From assembly GCF_963678635.1 (NCBI RefSeq), contig NC_087066.1, positions 42,623,777 to 42,687,776 of the forward strand: DNA of 64,000 nt, given 5' to 3'. Origin of the DNA: Symsagittifera roscoffensis. Its lineage: Eukaryota > Xenacoelomorpha > Acoela > Convolutidae. Below are positions 52,907 through 64,000 of the stretch, piece after piece. Each line of letters opens with the position of its first letter. The first letter of the stretch is position 1. The position numbers and the translations under genes are program-made. A model generated the notes under the pieces. The model made no database searches. It was not told where the DNA came from and saw only the letters and a program-made list of their open reading frames with translations.

Positions 52907-54183
52907 ATAAATTTCCGGGTTCCCACCATTTTAACCCCAAATAATTTCATAATTAACTACCATTACAACTTGAAAATCACGAAAATTTAACACCATGTCT
53001 ATGTTACTTAACGCAATTTAATCCAAAAGAAACTTTATTCAAAAATTATGCTTGTGATTTCAAACCAATCAAATACCCGCAACTTTAATGCTCTTAAGTT
53101 TTGAACAGTAATAACCCTGTCAATATTCCCGATGGGTAAAAAGGCTCAAACCAAATATCAGTAAACTCAAACGGAACTACAAAGGCTGAAAAATGGGTAA
53201 TTTCTTAAACATTTTGAGCCAGTATCAGAGATATCATGCTTAACATATCTGAAAGCTTTTATACAATAATGCTCTTGTATAAAGGGGCTTTATCATGCTC
53301 TTGTACAATATCTGAAAGCTTTTACTTCTTTAACGTTTGATTCAACCTCAACCCCAAAAGTAAAAAATGAAACTTCTTGACTCGAGGACTAAATTTGATG
53401 AAAGTCAGACAAAAAGGAATCCTATATTTTTCTGGAGTGAAATGGTTTAAGAGTTGAATGACATGGTTTTAAATGACGTGATATTAAAGTGTAAAGAGTT
53501 ACCGAAGAAACACTAATTTTTCAGCTTTTTCCAGATTTTGGTTAAAAAAGTATAATGGTATTTGGTTCTTCCGACATCAACGATTCTCGTATTTGGCCCT
53601 GTAAGCCTATTGGCCTTAGGTCAGCATGTCGCCTTTTTCATTTTGTTCTGATTGGAACTTTTACTCAATGGGCGCACTATATTTAAGGCAACACCACAAC
53701 AATTATTGGCAGGGAGGGTAAAATGGGCCGTAAAAAGTTCTTTTCATTATACGATTATTTCTTAGAACTTTTGATGTATCTTTGTGATACGTCTTCTGCC
53801 CCTTCGCATCATTAGTTAAAAAACTGTCAAAAAAGTGTTTTACGGGAACCCGAATCTAAAATAGATCACCATTTGAACCATTCACACTCGACTCAATTCT
53901 TCTGATGGCATTTTGAGTTTGAACAATGAATAACTTTAGTTTGAACAATGTTTGAACAATGAATAACTTACGCCACAAACGTGATAGTTACTTTGAAAAA
54001 AGAAACGTTTAAGAATTAGTCCAATTTATTCAATATATTTTAATGTAGAAAAAAAACACACTACTTATTGCCACGAAAAAATTGTAATAATGAATCCAAA
54101 ATTCAATTTCCCATAACAATCAAAAACGAGTTGGAGCGAAAATTGGTCAAACTTTTGATGAAAGTGGATGAATAATTGTGGTT
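52907..54183. other. AT-rich non-coding sequence
   Basis: No supported coding frame, and no match to Rho N-terminal exons could be found by eye. Small local duplications are present (CTGAAAGCTTTTA near 53250 and 53330; TTGAACAATGAATAACTT near 53920 and 53950). Confidence 0.45.
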
Positions 54184-54412
54184 TGTTACCTTGATGCTAG
54201 TAATGCTTTTTGAGTGTTATTATATAATTTGACCAGGTTAACGACGAATGAGGATGAACCTTGCAGCCAATCGTGCTTGGCAGAGTTCTGTTATGCTAGA
54301 GCGTAACTCGCCAGCTAACTCTCTATGAAGAAAATACAGTTCTGTGAACTTTCTGAATTAAACATTTAGTAAACTTGTTAATCTACACAACTCAGAATTC
54401 TTTAGAGTATCA
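54184..54412 (+). repeat. 5' LTR of Gypsy-like element
   Basis: Shares with the 3' LTR the segments CCTTGCAGCCAAT, GAGCGTAACTCG, CAGCTAACTCT, TCTGTGAACT, AAACTTGTTA (3' TTAACTTGTTA) and TCTACACAACTCAGA. It starts near TGTTACCTTGATG and ends near AGAGTATCA, just before TGGCGC. Confidence 0.8.
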
Positions 54413-55720
54413 AATGGCGCATCCAGCAGGATTCCTTACCCAGGATAATCGAACACATTTGGGAATAGCAGTATTTTGGACGACTGCAATTCCAGACCCG
54501 CCCCGGCAAATCAAAATTTGGCTAGAACAATTTCTGATGGCTGTAACAGATAAAGAAAATGTTAACCTGGAATTGCTACTGGAAGATCGAAAAGACGCGG
54601 TGGAAGAGCCTGCAAAAAGACAAATCACCAAGAACCGGAGAGGATGCGACTGCAGCAGTAGCAGCAAGAGAGCATCGCAATTGATTAGTGTTAGAAAAAA
54701 GTGTTCAGGAAAATGAAGAAAAGCAAGCTGGATGCCGAAAGGTCGGCCACAACGTCTTTTACTTCGAGGTGCAAAAATGACTAGTTTCACGTCCATTCCT
54801 TGCGTTTAGAAGGAAGGAAATAAAAGATTCCTGCAGAAAAACCCGCATGTGGAAAAATCATTATGAACATTCGAAGACATCATTGAAATGGCATAACTTG
54901 CATTCCAATAAGTAAAGAGCTTAACTATTCAACAGAACTCAACAACAAGGAGAAACCTTTGAAGCGTTCCACGCAACATTAACTGCACAAGCAGCCAAGT
55001 CAGAATTAGGAACGTTTGAGTATGAATTGGTAAGAGATCTTGTTATCTCAAAAAAGAGATATGCAAGTTTACACGACACGCTGACGGTGGATATATTATC
55101 ACCGGAAGAGGAACTCAAAAGTGTAATAATAATTAAGCACAGCAAACAGACGACCTCAGCTTTTCAAGAATCAATTCATTGATTGCAGGGGCAGTTTCAT
55201 TGTCGTCGATGAACCCAACACTTAAGATAAAACAAAAACCAGTAATGACGGTCAAAAACACTAAGAACATTGGTTCAAAGAAAAAGTTCAAACAAAAAAA
55301 AATAACAACCGTAACGCGAGATACAACTGAGAACAGAATCCATCTAACAGGCGTGGAGGACCTTTTGTGGAAGGACATTTGAAAAACTGTTCGGTAATGG
55401 GGAAATCATGTAAAAAGTGTGGAAAAGTGAACAATTTCGCAAAAATGTGTCGTTCCAACAAATTAACGAAGTGGCTGAGCAATCATCAGAGATCTCAGAA
55501 ACAGAATGCAATCTGGCAGACCACTTCGAAGACTGTGACGAATTCGAAAAAAAGTCGATACAAGACGAATGGCAGTAAATCAGTAGTGACGAATCGAAAA
55601 CAGAAACAATCAAACATAATTAGAAAAACAAAACATCGCCGTGAAAAAGATAGACATAAGGAAAGACTCAAAAACAAACCAGGTAAAGCCATTGAAAGCA
55701 ACAGTCAATTCACATGGTAG
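54413..55720 (+). pseudogene. Gypsy gag with zinc knuckle, broken
   Basis: An ATG overlaps the primer-binding-like site. The first frame (to 54716) includes PPRQIKIWLEQFLMAVTDKE. After frameshifts, 54948-55140 reads GETFEAFHATLTAQAAKSEL and ELVRDLVISKK, as in Gypsy gags. Near 55400-55450, GKSCKKCGKVNNFAKMCRS is the second knuckle, with the expected His replaced by Asn. A Lys/Arg-rich frame follows to 55720. Confidence 0.7.
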
Positions 55721-56920
55721 TGAATATTGGCAGACCAGTACCGGTCCTAAATTGGGCGACGGTAAAACAATTACTGGATAAATCCAGTCGACCAAAATTC
55801 ATGCCGGCCGAAAAACTTAACCTGCGAGCATAAATTGTGGATTACCAGAAATATCTCATAATTAGGCTGCAGCCTTGAAGACAGATTTACGATCAACCGG
55901 CTGGGCTCATTCAGTCATAACCGAAAGATAGACACGATGCATACTAGGGTTGCATTTACAAGGAGGGTTTGGAGTGTGCACAATGCAGAATGCAGCACCC
56001 AGAGAGCTATCTAAGTTTGACGTTCTACTAAGCGAGTGTGCCAGTCTGTCATATTCTGAAGTGTTATCTTGATTTTCAGGAAAAGGTAATTTTGAACATT
56101 TCGAATTGGCCATGTCATGCTCAAATTTGTCGCAGCAATTGAAATAGGAGGTCAATGAAATCAGAAGATTCGAGTTATAATTCCGGGAAAATTGACACAA
56201 AATTCTTCTAGAGTGAAAAATTTTTTTGCAATTTTACTGAAATAACCCATCGAAGTATAGTTTTCTTGTTCCCGACAAAAAACGCCGTGAATTTCTACGA
56301 GAGTGTCAGCGCTGGGCAAAAGAGAACCTTCATTGGGCAGGTCGACGAGTGAAGCTGACCAATGGTCCAGAGAATAAAACTACTTGAGCTTAAACTAATT
56401 GTTTCCTCAAACTTCTAGAATTACTTTAGTTACATTATTTACTTGATTCTACAGTCTTGTCAACCTGTGAGTGTTGAATTTAATTCTTTGAATGTAATTT
56501 AAACAGTCATGTTCAGATAAGGCGGGTTTTAGGTTGATCAACCTAAAATGGATCGAATGTCCACTGTACAATCAAAACTAATGGTAAACTAGAGTATCCA
56601 ACCCTGTTTTTAACGGCTTTTGCGTGTTTTAGGTCTTTATAAACCTAGCCATGGGAACTTTCTTAATTTAAAAGTGAGGGTATTTTGGTAGTAAGCTTTA
56701 AGCTGTAACACGATCATGAAGTCCCATGTCTTGAGCGAACGGAATTGGCTCCGACAGATTGAGGTGCAAAAACACTAGAGGTACTGTCTCTGACCCTTGA
56801 GCCAATGGTTATAGGGCCTATTTCTCTAAACTTCATATGTGACCTAAGCAGACAACTGTTACGGGGCAGTCTGAAGGTTGGAAAACCATAATAATTTGAA
56901 AAGTTGAAACAATTTTATGT
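55721..56920 (+). other. Gap where protease and RT core should be
   Basis: The first 150 bases weakly recall a protease-linker region. The rest shows no reverse-transcriptase motif in any frame. It contains a small palindrome (AGGTTGATCAACCT near 56531). Probably a mix of deletion and foreign sequence. Confidence 0.45.
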
Positions 56921-57530
56921 TTGACAAGACACCTTGAAAAATCATGTAGCCTGGCAGAAAAACTGCGACGTTTGTTAAAAGAAGAAAATCAGAAAAAGAA
57001 AACTAAAAAAGGACAAAGTACCGGTGAAAATTTTCAACGGACAAAAAAAGAGCAAAAGTTCGAAAAAATTGAAATTGCCGTGGCAAACATCTCAAATGTA
57101 AATCACTATGACTCTAAGCGTGAAGTTGGAATTAAATGCAATGACAGTCATAGTAGGCTGGGGCTACTTTAGAACAAAAAACTGATGAAGAAGCAAAGAT
57201 ACAATTTCAGTTGCTTCAAGATACTTTAACCCCCCAGAAAAAATGTTCTCTTGATGAAGTTGAATTACTTGCTGTAGATCGAGCAGTAGATAGATATAAA
57301 CCTTACCTTTCAGGTACAAAATTCATCATAGCAACAGATCATAAGACTTTCAAAATGGCCCTGGAAATTAAAAGGTAAAATAAGACATCTCCATCTAGAT
57401 GAGCCCGGTGGGTTGACCGACTTTTGCCGTATCAAAATAGAGTAGTTCAAAGTAAAGTAGACTCCCTGGAATGATTTGGGGATAGTTGACTATCTATCCA
57501 GAGAGCCAAATGGGGACATATGACCTCGAT
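56921..57530 (+). pseudogene. Gypsy RT thumb and RNase H remnant
   Basis: Fragments across frames: AEKLRRLLKEEN, FEKIEIAVANISNVNHYDSK, then GATLEQKTDEE, KCSLDEVELLAVDRAVDRYK, PYLSGTKFIIATDHKTF, RWVDRLLPYQNRVVQS and DYLSREPNGD. This is the order of a Gypsy RT connection domain, RNase H and the conserved DYLSR tail. Confidence 0.75.
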
Positions 57531-58569
57531 CGGAATTAAATGAGAAAATCGAAGTAACAGCCATAGAATCGTTTCATTCAGCACTCAACTGCTTAAGCAG
57601 TAGGCTGAATGAGAAAAATCCGCTCAAACGGAACACAAAAAATTTTGAAAATACCTAGACGTTTGAAATTGAAGGGAAGGCAAAACATGTCATCTCTCGG
57701 TTGCTAGAGCAACCAAAATGTTCCAAATTGGCCGAAGCTTGTCGGAACGTAAGCTACTTTGGTTTGCGACCGTCAAAACGTTATAATGTTAACTCTTGTC
57801 AAAATGAGTATACAAATATCGATCGGACAGAGCAGTTGACAAGAAATTCAGAAAAAAAGAAAAAGAAACGACACAGCGACGAGAGAATTTGGAACAGCGA
57901 CGAGAGATGGTGGAGAGATGAAAAAGACGAGGATTTGTCAGACCCGAAGTTGAAAACACCGAATGAGAGAAAAAAAAGCTAGACGAGTCATCGGAGGAGG
58001 ACGTCAAGGAGAGAGACATTTCAACGGACCAGAAAAGTAGTTAGAGGAAGTAGGAGAAAATATTTGTTCTCAGATAAAAAGAAACAGGATCAAGATCGAC
58101 ACCCCCAGTAAAATGGTTGGTCCTACCCAAAGACTCTATACCGGAACAACACCTGTTCTCCTTCTGACAATTAATGGAAAAAGAAATTGGATAAAGACCG
58201 ACGGAGACTAGCGATCTAGAAGCAATCATGAAAGAAGCCCAAAACGACGATCAAAACTGTTTGGAAGAACCAATCGAGGAATTCAAGGGGTCCAAAATCG
58301 AGGTAAATTGGACAATGAATAAAAAGAGTGAATACGATGTGCAGCTAGTGGATCCAATCCGAATTGTAGGAAAATCTCAAGTAAAGATGCACACACGCTG
58401 TGCAAAACACTAGGAGATTAGGGTTTTTCACAACTCTCAAGATTGATAAGAATCTATTCGCGGAAATCACTTCGGAGGATGTCTGGCTGGACAGAATGAG
58501 ACAAGTGATCGATAGAGGAGACAGACAATGCTTCGAGTTGGTGGGGCCCTACAAAAACCCGCTTTGGAA
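57531..58569 (+). pseudogene. Eroded pol linker
   Basis: Between RNase H and integrase. It has Lys/Glu-rich frames such as 57701-57982 and 58228-58413 with no recognised motif. The insert is longer than the usual linker in Gypsy pol. Confidence 0.4.
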
Positions 58570-59760
58570 TTAAAAGTCCGTTGTGGACGACTGTATTCTG
58601 GTCGACATTAGACTAGCAGTGCCAGTCGCTTTGAGACCCGCGGTAATAAAACGTATTCACAGACGGCAACCGGGACAGGAAGCCGTGCTGAATGTGTCGG
58701 ACTACCTCTGGTGGCCATATATGCATAATGTAGTATCAATCTGGCAGAGGAGTGCCGTAGCTGTACACGATACGGTAAGAACATTAAATAAAGTATAGCT
58801 ACCTTCAGCTCATTTGACCGAATGTGGCCAAGAACAACAACTAGATTACGCAGGGCCAATAGACAACTATGAAGGGAATAATGTATGCATCTTAGTAGCC
58901 ATAGATTGATTTTCGAAGTTCCGCTTATTAAAAATGATTAAATCTACGGGTGGAAAACAGTAAAATTTCGAATCGTATAACGACACACACGGATTACTTG
59001 AATCGATTAGGACCGATCAATTGTATGGGTTTAAGGGAAATGCTATGAAACGATTTTTCGCGGAAATGAACATGGAACAAAAACTTTGCCCGGTGGGTGA
59101 CATTAGGGGGTGCGGTTGCTGGAAAATTCCATTCTGGATGAAGACACAAAATCGACAAAATTCAGCCTAAGCACAATCCTCAGAGACTTAAGATTGATTA
59201 AACAGAAAATTTTCCAAATATCACCGTTCGACGGGCACTTTGGCAGGCTACCGAGAGACAATTTAAAGTATTTAAGGATAGACTTATGAAAACTCTGATC
59301 ATTTAGATAAGGAACTTCTGTTACCATTGGCATTGACGGCCTCTCAACTGAAACAGCAGAGATCAATCACAAGAGAAAGTGAAGGTTGTCCAAAAAAGCT
59401 AGTCGATCTCACAGCCTGACAAATCCAGAGCTCAGGAAAGAACGAAAGTATTCCTGGAAAAAAGTTTCATCGAGGACAAAAAAGATGACCGCTGCACAAG
59501 CTCGAGCAAGACCATCCTCAGAAAGTACGACGACAGAAAGGCGGTAAGGCAATAACAAACCATCTGAAAGGCAATGTTATGTATGAATCAACCTCGACGA
59601 TAAAGACAGCCGGAGGGGCAATCTTCAGGAAAAGAGACACTACCAGAGGAGAAACCAGAGAAGTCGGGGGCAACAGATACAAAAGGAAAACACACGAGAC
59701 ACGAAGCACAACAAAGATGCAGCAAAAGAACACCGACAGAGCCCAAAAGCAAGCTTTTGA
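58570..59760 (+). pseudogene. Gypsy integrase remnant
   Basis: Zinc-binding region: VALRPAVIKRIHRRQPGQEA, YLWWPYMHNVVSIWQ. Core: QLDYAGPIDNYEGNNVCILVAID, then ESIRTDQLYGFKGNAMKRFF. The C-terminal part near 59540-59640 reads YESTSTIKTAGGAIFRKRDT. The frame has several stops. The second Cys pair of the zinc finger is not preserved. Confidence 0.7.
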
Positions 59761-60140
59761 GTCTTGAACTCTCGAGAACGGAGGACAGCGACGAAGAAGA
59801 AAACGAAGGTGTACAGAACAAGGACGAGAATAAAGAACTAGTATAAAAGAATGTTCCAGGAAAACTCATCATATATCACATCAAAGGAGGCAAGCTCGAG
59901 GGAGGCTTAAGCATGGCCGTAAAATGAGCCAAACCAAACAACCGGGAACCAGAATCCCTAACCCCGAAAACACAGGAACAGGTCGCAATTAAGAAAATAG
60001 AGAAACGTGACGACACAGAAGTTGAGACGAAACAAAGCTACACAAGCATCTAAGAAGGATGCATTGGTCTCTGAAGATATAGCGAGGATAAGGTTCGCGA
60101 ATCTAAAACTGCACCCCTGAGTGAAAAAATGGACCCGGGA

Positions 60141-60318
60141 GTTTGACTTTTATCCATCTCGTCAATCTTGCATCTTAGTTCTTTTAGTTTACGCTTTTGG
60201 TAGTCATCTGAGCTTACTGAGAACTGTCTGGAAAACGGTTTTAATAGCAATTTGTTGAAATCGATAATTTTTCTAATTTCTTAACAATTATCTTTTTTGG
60301 ATCAAGTTGTGAGAAAAT
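60141..60318 (+). repeat. 178-bp dispersed repeat, copy inside Gypsy element
   Basis: Closely matches 63558-63735, including TAGTTTACGCTTTTGGTAGT and GAGAACTGTCTGGAAAA. One copy lies between the integrase and the 3' LTR, the other outside the element. Confidence 0.8.
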
Positions 60319-60908
60319 AGATTCGAAGAGGCGACCGGAAGACATCCTCGATATGTTCCAGATTGACAATTTGGCTACGGAGGAGTGGGAAGTAGTGACA
60401 GACCAACTGCTACGGAGAGAGGTCCAGAAAAAGACGGTTGAAATAAGAGTGAAGAAAACCGAAAAGAAAGAGGAGAGCAAAGTTAGGAGAGGTGCACACC
60501 CAACCAAAAACAAAGAAACATCGCAATTCGGGGACCGATCAAGCATTCAATCAAGGAAGCATCCAGAGACTCAGAAATAGCACAGATACACGAAAGCCGC
60601 TTAAAGGAGGCGTTAACAAACTATAGAATGATGCTAATCAGTTTCAAGCACAGAGACAACCGACCGATCAAATCAAGGCTAACTCTAATGAAGCGCCATC
60701 TTTCCCGAAGATAATTCGGATACAGAACCTTAGATCCGGATGTAAACTGGAACCCAATTTGGCCGATAGAGATTGCATCGATTTATGACGACGCAAGCTG
60801 TAAATTGATTTCAAAAACTCAGATATAAACTTCAATGATCATTAAAACTTTACCTAGTATAGAAGCTAAAATTTTCCCGTAATCAGGTGAGTGGTGTACT
60901 GCATAGGC

Positions 60909-61138
60909 AGTAACCTTGATGCCATTATTATTATTTAAGAAACAATATATGATCGGGCCAAAGTCGAATGAGATCTAACCTTGCAGCCAATTGTAGTTGG
61001 CAGAGTTTTGCTATGATAGAGCGTAACTCGGCAGCTAACTCTTCCTGTGAACTAAGAAAACTCAATTCTGTGAACTACTTGAAACAAACATTTGGTTAAC
61101 TTGTTAGTCTACACAACTCAGAGTTCCTTAGAGTATCA
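60909..61138 (+). repeat. 3' LTR of Gypsy-like element
   Basis: Partner of 54184-54412 with substitutions and short indels. Ends at GAGTATCA. A frame at 60353-60580 upstream is Lys/Glu-rich and not recognised. Confidence 0.8.
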
Positions 61139-61173
61139 TAAATGCCTTTGACGGAAATTTTCATAATATCTGA

Positions 61174-63130
61174 AAAAACTAATCGTCCTGAGCAAAAAAA
61201 ACATAAAAAGTTTCATTTTTTTGATTGATGATAATCAGATAATCAGTTTTCAAAAATGATCTTAGAGAAAAGTCCGAGAATAAGTTTTTGCTGTCAAAAA
61301 ATAACTTAATCCAAAATGCGTTTTTGAATCATTTTATTATTGTTTTTCTAAATAAAACACACGTGCTAGATGTTATATGTTTCAAAAATTTGGTCCAAAA
61401 AATTCAAATTTCGAGACCATCAAGGTGCAATGGTATAACTCATTATTGACAAAAATCGAAATAACAAATTAAGAAAAAGAACAAAATAAACTAAAATTTA
61501 GCCTTATAATTGCACCAAAACCATCAAAATTTATCATTGCTATTCAGATATTGGGCAAAAACTTAACTACCAAATCATAAAAATGGTCAATATAAATCGA
61601 AATGTGAGTTGAAAATATACAACAAAACTATAGAAAGTCATCATCCTAAATCAGATTTTGGACAAAAGCCTAAGTAAAAAACAAAGAAGTGGGTTACAAT
61701 AAGCCAGATTTTGAGATCAAAATATGCTAGAAAATCATAAATTATCATCGATATTTTAAAAACTATTTAAATTTTTTATTTTGCTATCATACGCTATGGA
61801 TGTAAACTGAAAAATGGTATGCGCTAAAACGCAACACAAACTCGAAATGGGTGAAACTCGAATGAGAAAAATATACTTAAATTGATTTAATGTAAATCCG
61901 TTTCAATCCTCCTAAAAGATACAAAAAAGTAAGTCTGAAGAAAATGGATTTGAATTGATTGAAAAATGATTTGGATCTCATTTTGTATCTTGGATTTAAG
62001 ATCAATTTAAATCGATTTACAATTGATTCAAATCAATTTTAGCCTTTTCTATATAATCTTCGTACTTTTTTATACTAAAATTGATCTCAATCAAATCTAC
62101 ATGGTTTTTTCATACTAAAACTGATCCTAGCTCTGATCTAAAACTGATCATACTAAAACTGATACTAAAAACTAATCGTCCTGAGCAAAAAAAAACATAG
62201 AAGTTTCATTTTTTTGATTGATGATAATCAGATTATCAGTTTTCAAAAATGATCTTAGAGAAAAGTCCGAGAATAAGTTTTTGCTGTCAAAAAATATTTT
62301 TACAAAATTGCGTTTTTGAATCATTTTATTACTGTTTTTCTAAATAAAACACACGTGCTAGATGTTATAGGTTTCAAGAAATTGGTCCAAAAAATTCAAA
62401 TTTTGAGACCATCAATGTGCAATGGTAAAACTCATTATTGACAAAAATCGAAATAACAAATTAAGAAAAAGAACAAAACAAACTAAAATTTAGCCACATA
62501 TTTGCACCAAAACCATCAAAATTTATCATTGCTTATCAGATATTGGGCAAAAACTTAAGTAACAAATCATGAAAATGGTCAGTATAAATCAAAATTTGGT
62601 TGGAAATATACAACACAACTAACGAAAATCATCATCCTAAATCAGATTTTGGACAAAAGCCTAAGTAAAAAACAAAGAATTGGGTCACATTAAGCCAGAT
62701 TTTGAGATCAAAATATGCTAGAAAGTCATAAAATGTCATCGATATTTTTAAAACTATTGAAATTTTTTATTATGCTATCATACGCTATGAATGTAAACTG
62801 AAAAATGGTAGGCGCTAAAATGCAACACAAACTCGAAACTGGTGAAACTCGAATGAGAAAAATAGACTTAAATTGATATAAAGTAAATCCGTTTCAATCC
62901 TCCTAAAAGATTAAAAAAGTAAGTCTGAAGAAAATGGATTTGAATTGATTTAAAATTGATTTGGATCGATTTTTGCAGCTTGGATTTAAGATCAATTTAA
63001 ATCAGTTTAAAATTGATTCAAATCAGTTTTAGCCTTTTCTATATAATCTTCGTACTTTTTTTATACTAAAATTGATCTCAATTAAATCTACATACTTTTT
63101 TCATACTAAAATTGATCCTAAACCAATTTT
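61174..63130. repeat. Tandem 993-bp duplication of AT-rich sequence
   Basis: 61174-62166 is repeated directly as 62167-63130, starting at AAAACTAATCGTCCTGAGCA in both. Similarity is high but visibly lower than in the large A/B duplication. Each unit ends with AT-rich repeats of AAATTGATTT/AAATCGATTT. No genes. Confidence 0.8.
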
Positions 63131-63557
63131 GTCAGTGCGGGTTGGTCGGCAAATAAAAACAAATAAGTCGAACACAGTCGAGCGCAATTTTACTTTGATT
63201 GAGATGGTGAAAAGATAGCCAAGGCAAAACCATTTGAGTCGAGTCGCTCGAAACATCAGTTAAAAACTCCTATCGTGCGCCAGATTTTGAACTAAATGCT
63301 ACTTTGATCTATCTAACAAGCAGCTTAAAATAAATTTAAAAAGAGATGAGCCAACTTGCATCAGGGTGTTCAATTAGTTCTGGGTAGAGGTGGTTGAATT
63401 ATGTATCAAATGTCGTGTCCGTTCTGGGCTTTGTGATTCGAAAGATGTCTATTGTCAATTTTGATGGCCGAACACTTGCAGTCAACGCTGGTTGACTTTA
63501 GTCGGCTTTGCGCGACCTTGTCAACTTGTCTCAACCATTTCGACTTTGATTTTTCCT
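63131..63557. other. Unassigned sequence
   Basis: No coding frame supported. It contains GTCGA/CTCGA-rich stretches reminiscent of the GCGACC-type minisatellites but not clearly repeated. Confidence 0.35.
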
Positions 63558-63735
63558 GTTTGAGTTTTATCAATATCGTCAACCTTGCATCTGAGTTCTT
63601 TTAGTTTACGCTTTTGGTAGTCATCTGAGCTTACTGAGAACTGTCTGGAAAATGGTTTTAATAGCAATTTGTTGAAATCGATAATTTTTCTAATGTCTTA
63701 ACAAATAATATTTTTGGATCAAGTTGTGAGAAAAT
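63558..63735 (+). repeat. 178-bp dispersed repeat, second copy
   Basis: Same family as 60141-60318. Confidence 0.8.
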
Positions 63736-64000
63736 TATTTCAGACTGATGATTTAATTAGATGAGCCTTTTTAACCCATACTATGAGCCCATCCAAAAAA
63801 CCTTCATGAACAGTAGCAGATTATGGGGGGGGGGATTCGACCCCCTGCCGACCCAAAGGGTCCCCCCTCTGTACTATTTTCAGATATCTATTTTTCTTGA
63901 GGTACCCTAAAACTTTTCTAAAGGCGCCTTCGGCGCCAATATATACTAATTTTTGCGGGTGGAGCGCGCGCAGAAAAAACGCGATGTTTTGGTCAATATT
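63736..64000. other. G/C-tract sequence at window end
   Basis: A G run with GATTCGACCCCC, a C run, and a perfect GGCGCC TTC GGCGCC hairpin at 63923-63937. No gene seen; it may be the end of an unrecognised element. Confidence 0.4.

Larger units (their letters stand above)
54184..61138 (+). mobile_element. Gypsy-like LTR retrotransposon with both LTRs, internally decayed
   Basis: About 6.95 kb between two similar LTRs (54184-54412 and 60909-61138). In order: primer-binding-like TGGCGC at 54415, gag with a zinc-knuckle region, pol remnants for RT thumb/RNase H, integrase zinc finger and core, and a basic C-terminal part. The reverse-transcriptase fingers and palm are missing. LTRs have diverged clearly, so the insertion is old. 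No target duplication was recognised. Confidence 0.8.

Overview
This 64 kb window is eukaryotic, AT-rich and almost entirely made of transposable elements. I see no prokaryotic features, no operons and no tRNA or rRNA gene. The mix of elements points to an aquatic or marine invertebrate: CR1/L2-like and I/Ingi-like LINEs carrying 2A peptides and SGNH-hydrolase ORFs, a LINE with a C-terminal restriction-like endonuclease, BEL/Pao and Gypsy LTR elements, and MITEs. The species cannot be named from the sequence. The only host-type protein-coding piece found is the terminal exon of a Rho-family GTPase on the minus strand (51945-52346).

Layout. 603-2440: a GC-rich, internally deleted I/Ingi-like LINE (2A-like motif, PHD-like finger, endonuclease, then the C-terminal zinc knuckle, with the reverse transcriptase gone). 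3120-15053: one old RLE-type LINE split into three blocks (3120-4065, 8784-9519, 14108-15053) by two younger LINEs. Insert 1 (4066-8784) is a CR1/L2-like element with two fully open frames: an SGNH-hydrolase ORF1 and a 1065-residue ORF2 with an N-terminal hydrophobic segment, a 2A peptide, an endonuclease and a reverse transcriptase. Insert 2 (9520-14111) has an SGNH ORF, a 40-bp direct repeat pair, a zinc-finger ORF1 and an EN-RT ORF2. Its ORF1 and ORF2 are in the same frame, separated by a single UGA followed by CUAG.

15240-16218: a higher-order repeat of LTR-integrase fragments with (TAG)n tracts. 16440-18020 (minus): a second, 5'-truncated RLE LINE. 18190-21085 (minus): a decayed CR1-like LINE. 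21742-21987: an integrase C-terminus. 22195-27183 (minus): a decayed BEL/Pao element with gag, reverse transcriptase, RNase H and integrase. 27222-45990: a recent tandem duplication of an 8.8-10 kb unit containing a dead LINE, minisatellites and an RLE remnant. A short segment X occurs at the start, the middle and the end of this duplication.

45991-51900: AT-rich non-coding sequence with a MULE-type MITE (9-bp target duplication), a C-rich minisatellite and a fold-back element. 51945-52350: the Rho exon, with two MITEs just upstream. 54184-61138: a Gypsy-like element with recognisable ~230-bp LTRs, eroded gag, RNase H and integrase, and a missing reverse-transcriptase core. 61174-63130: a 993-bp tandem duplication of AT-rich sequence. 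63738-64000: G/C tracts.

The most noteworthy signals are the UGA-CUAG junction of insert 2, the double nested insertion, the hydrophobic N-terminus followed by 2A in an intact ORF2, and separate SGNH ORFs in two LINE families. Most other elements are dead copies carrying frameshifts and stops.
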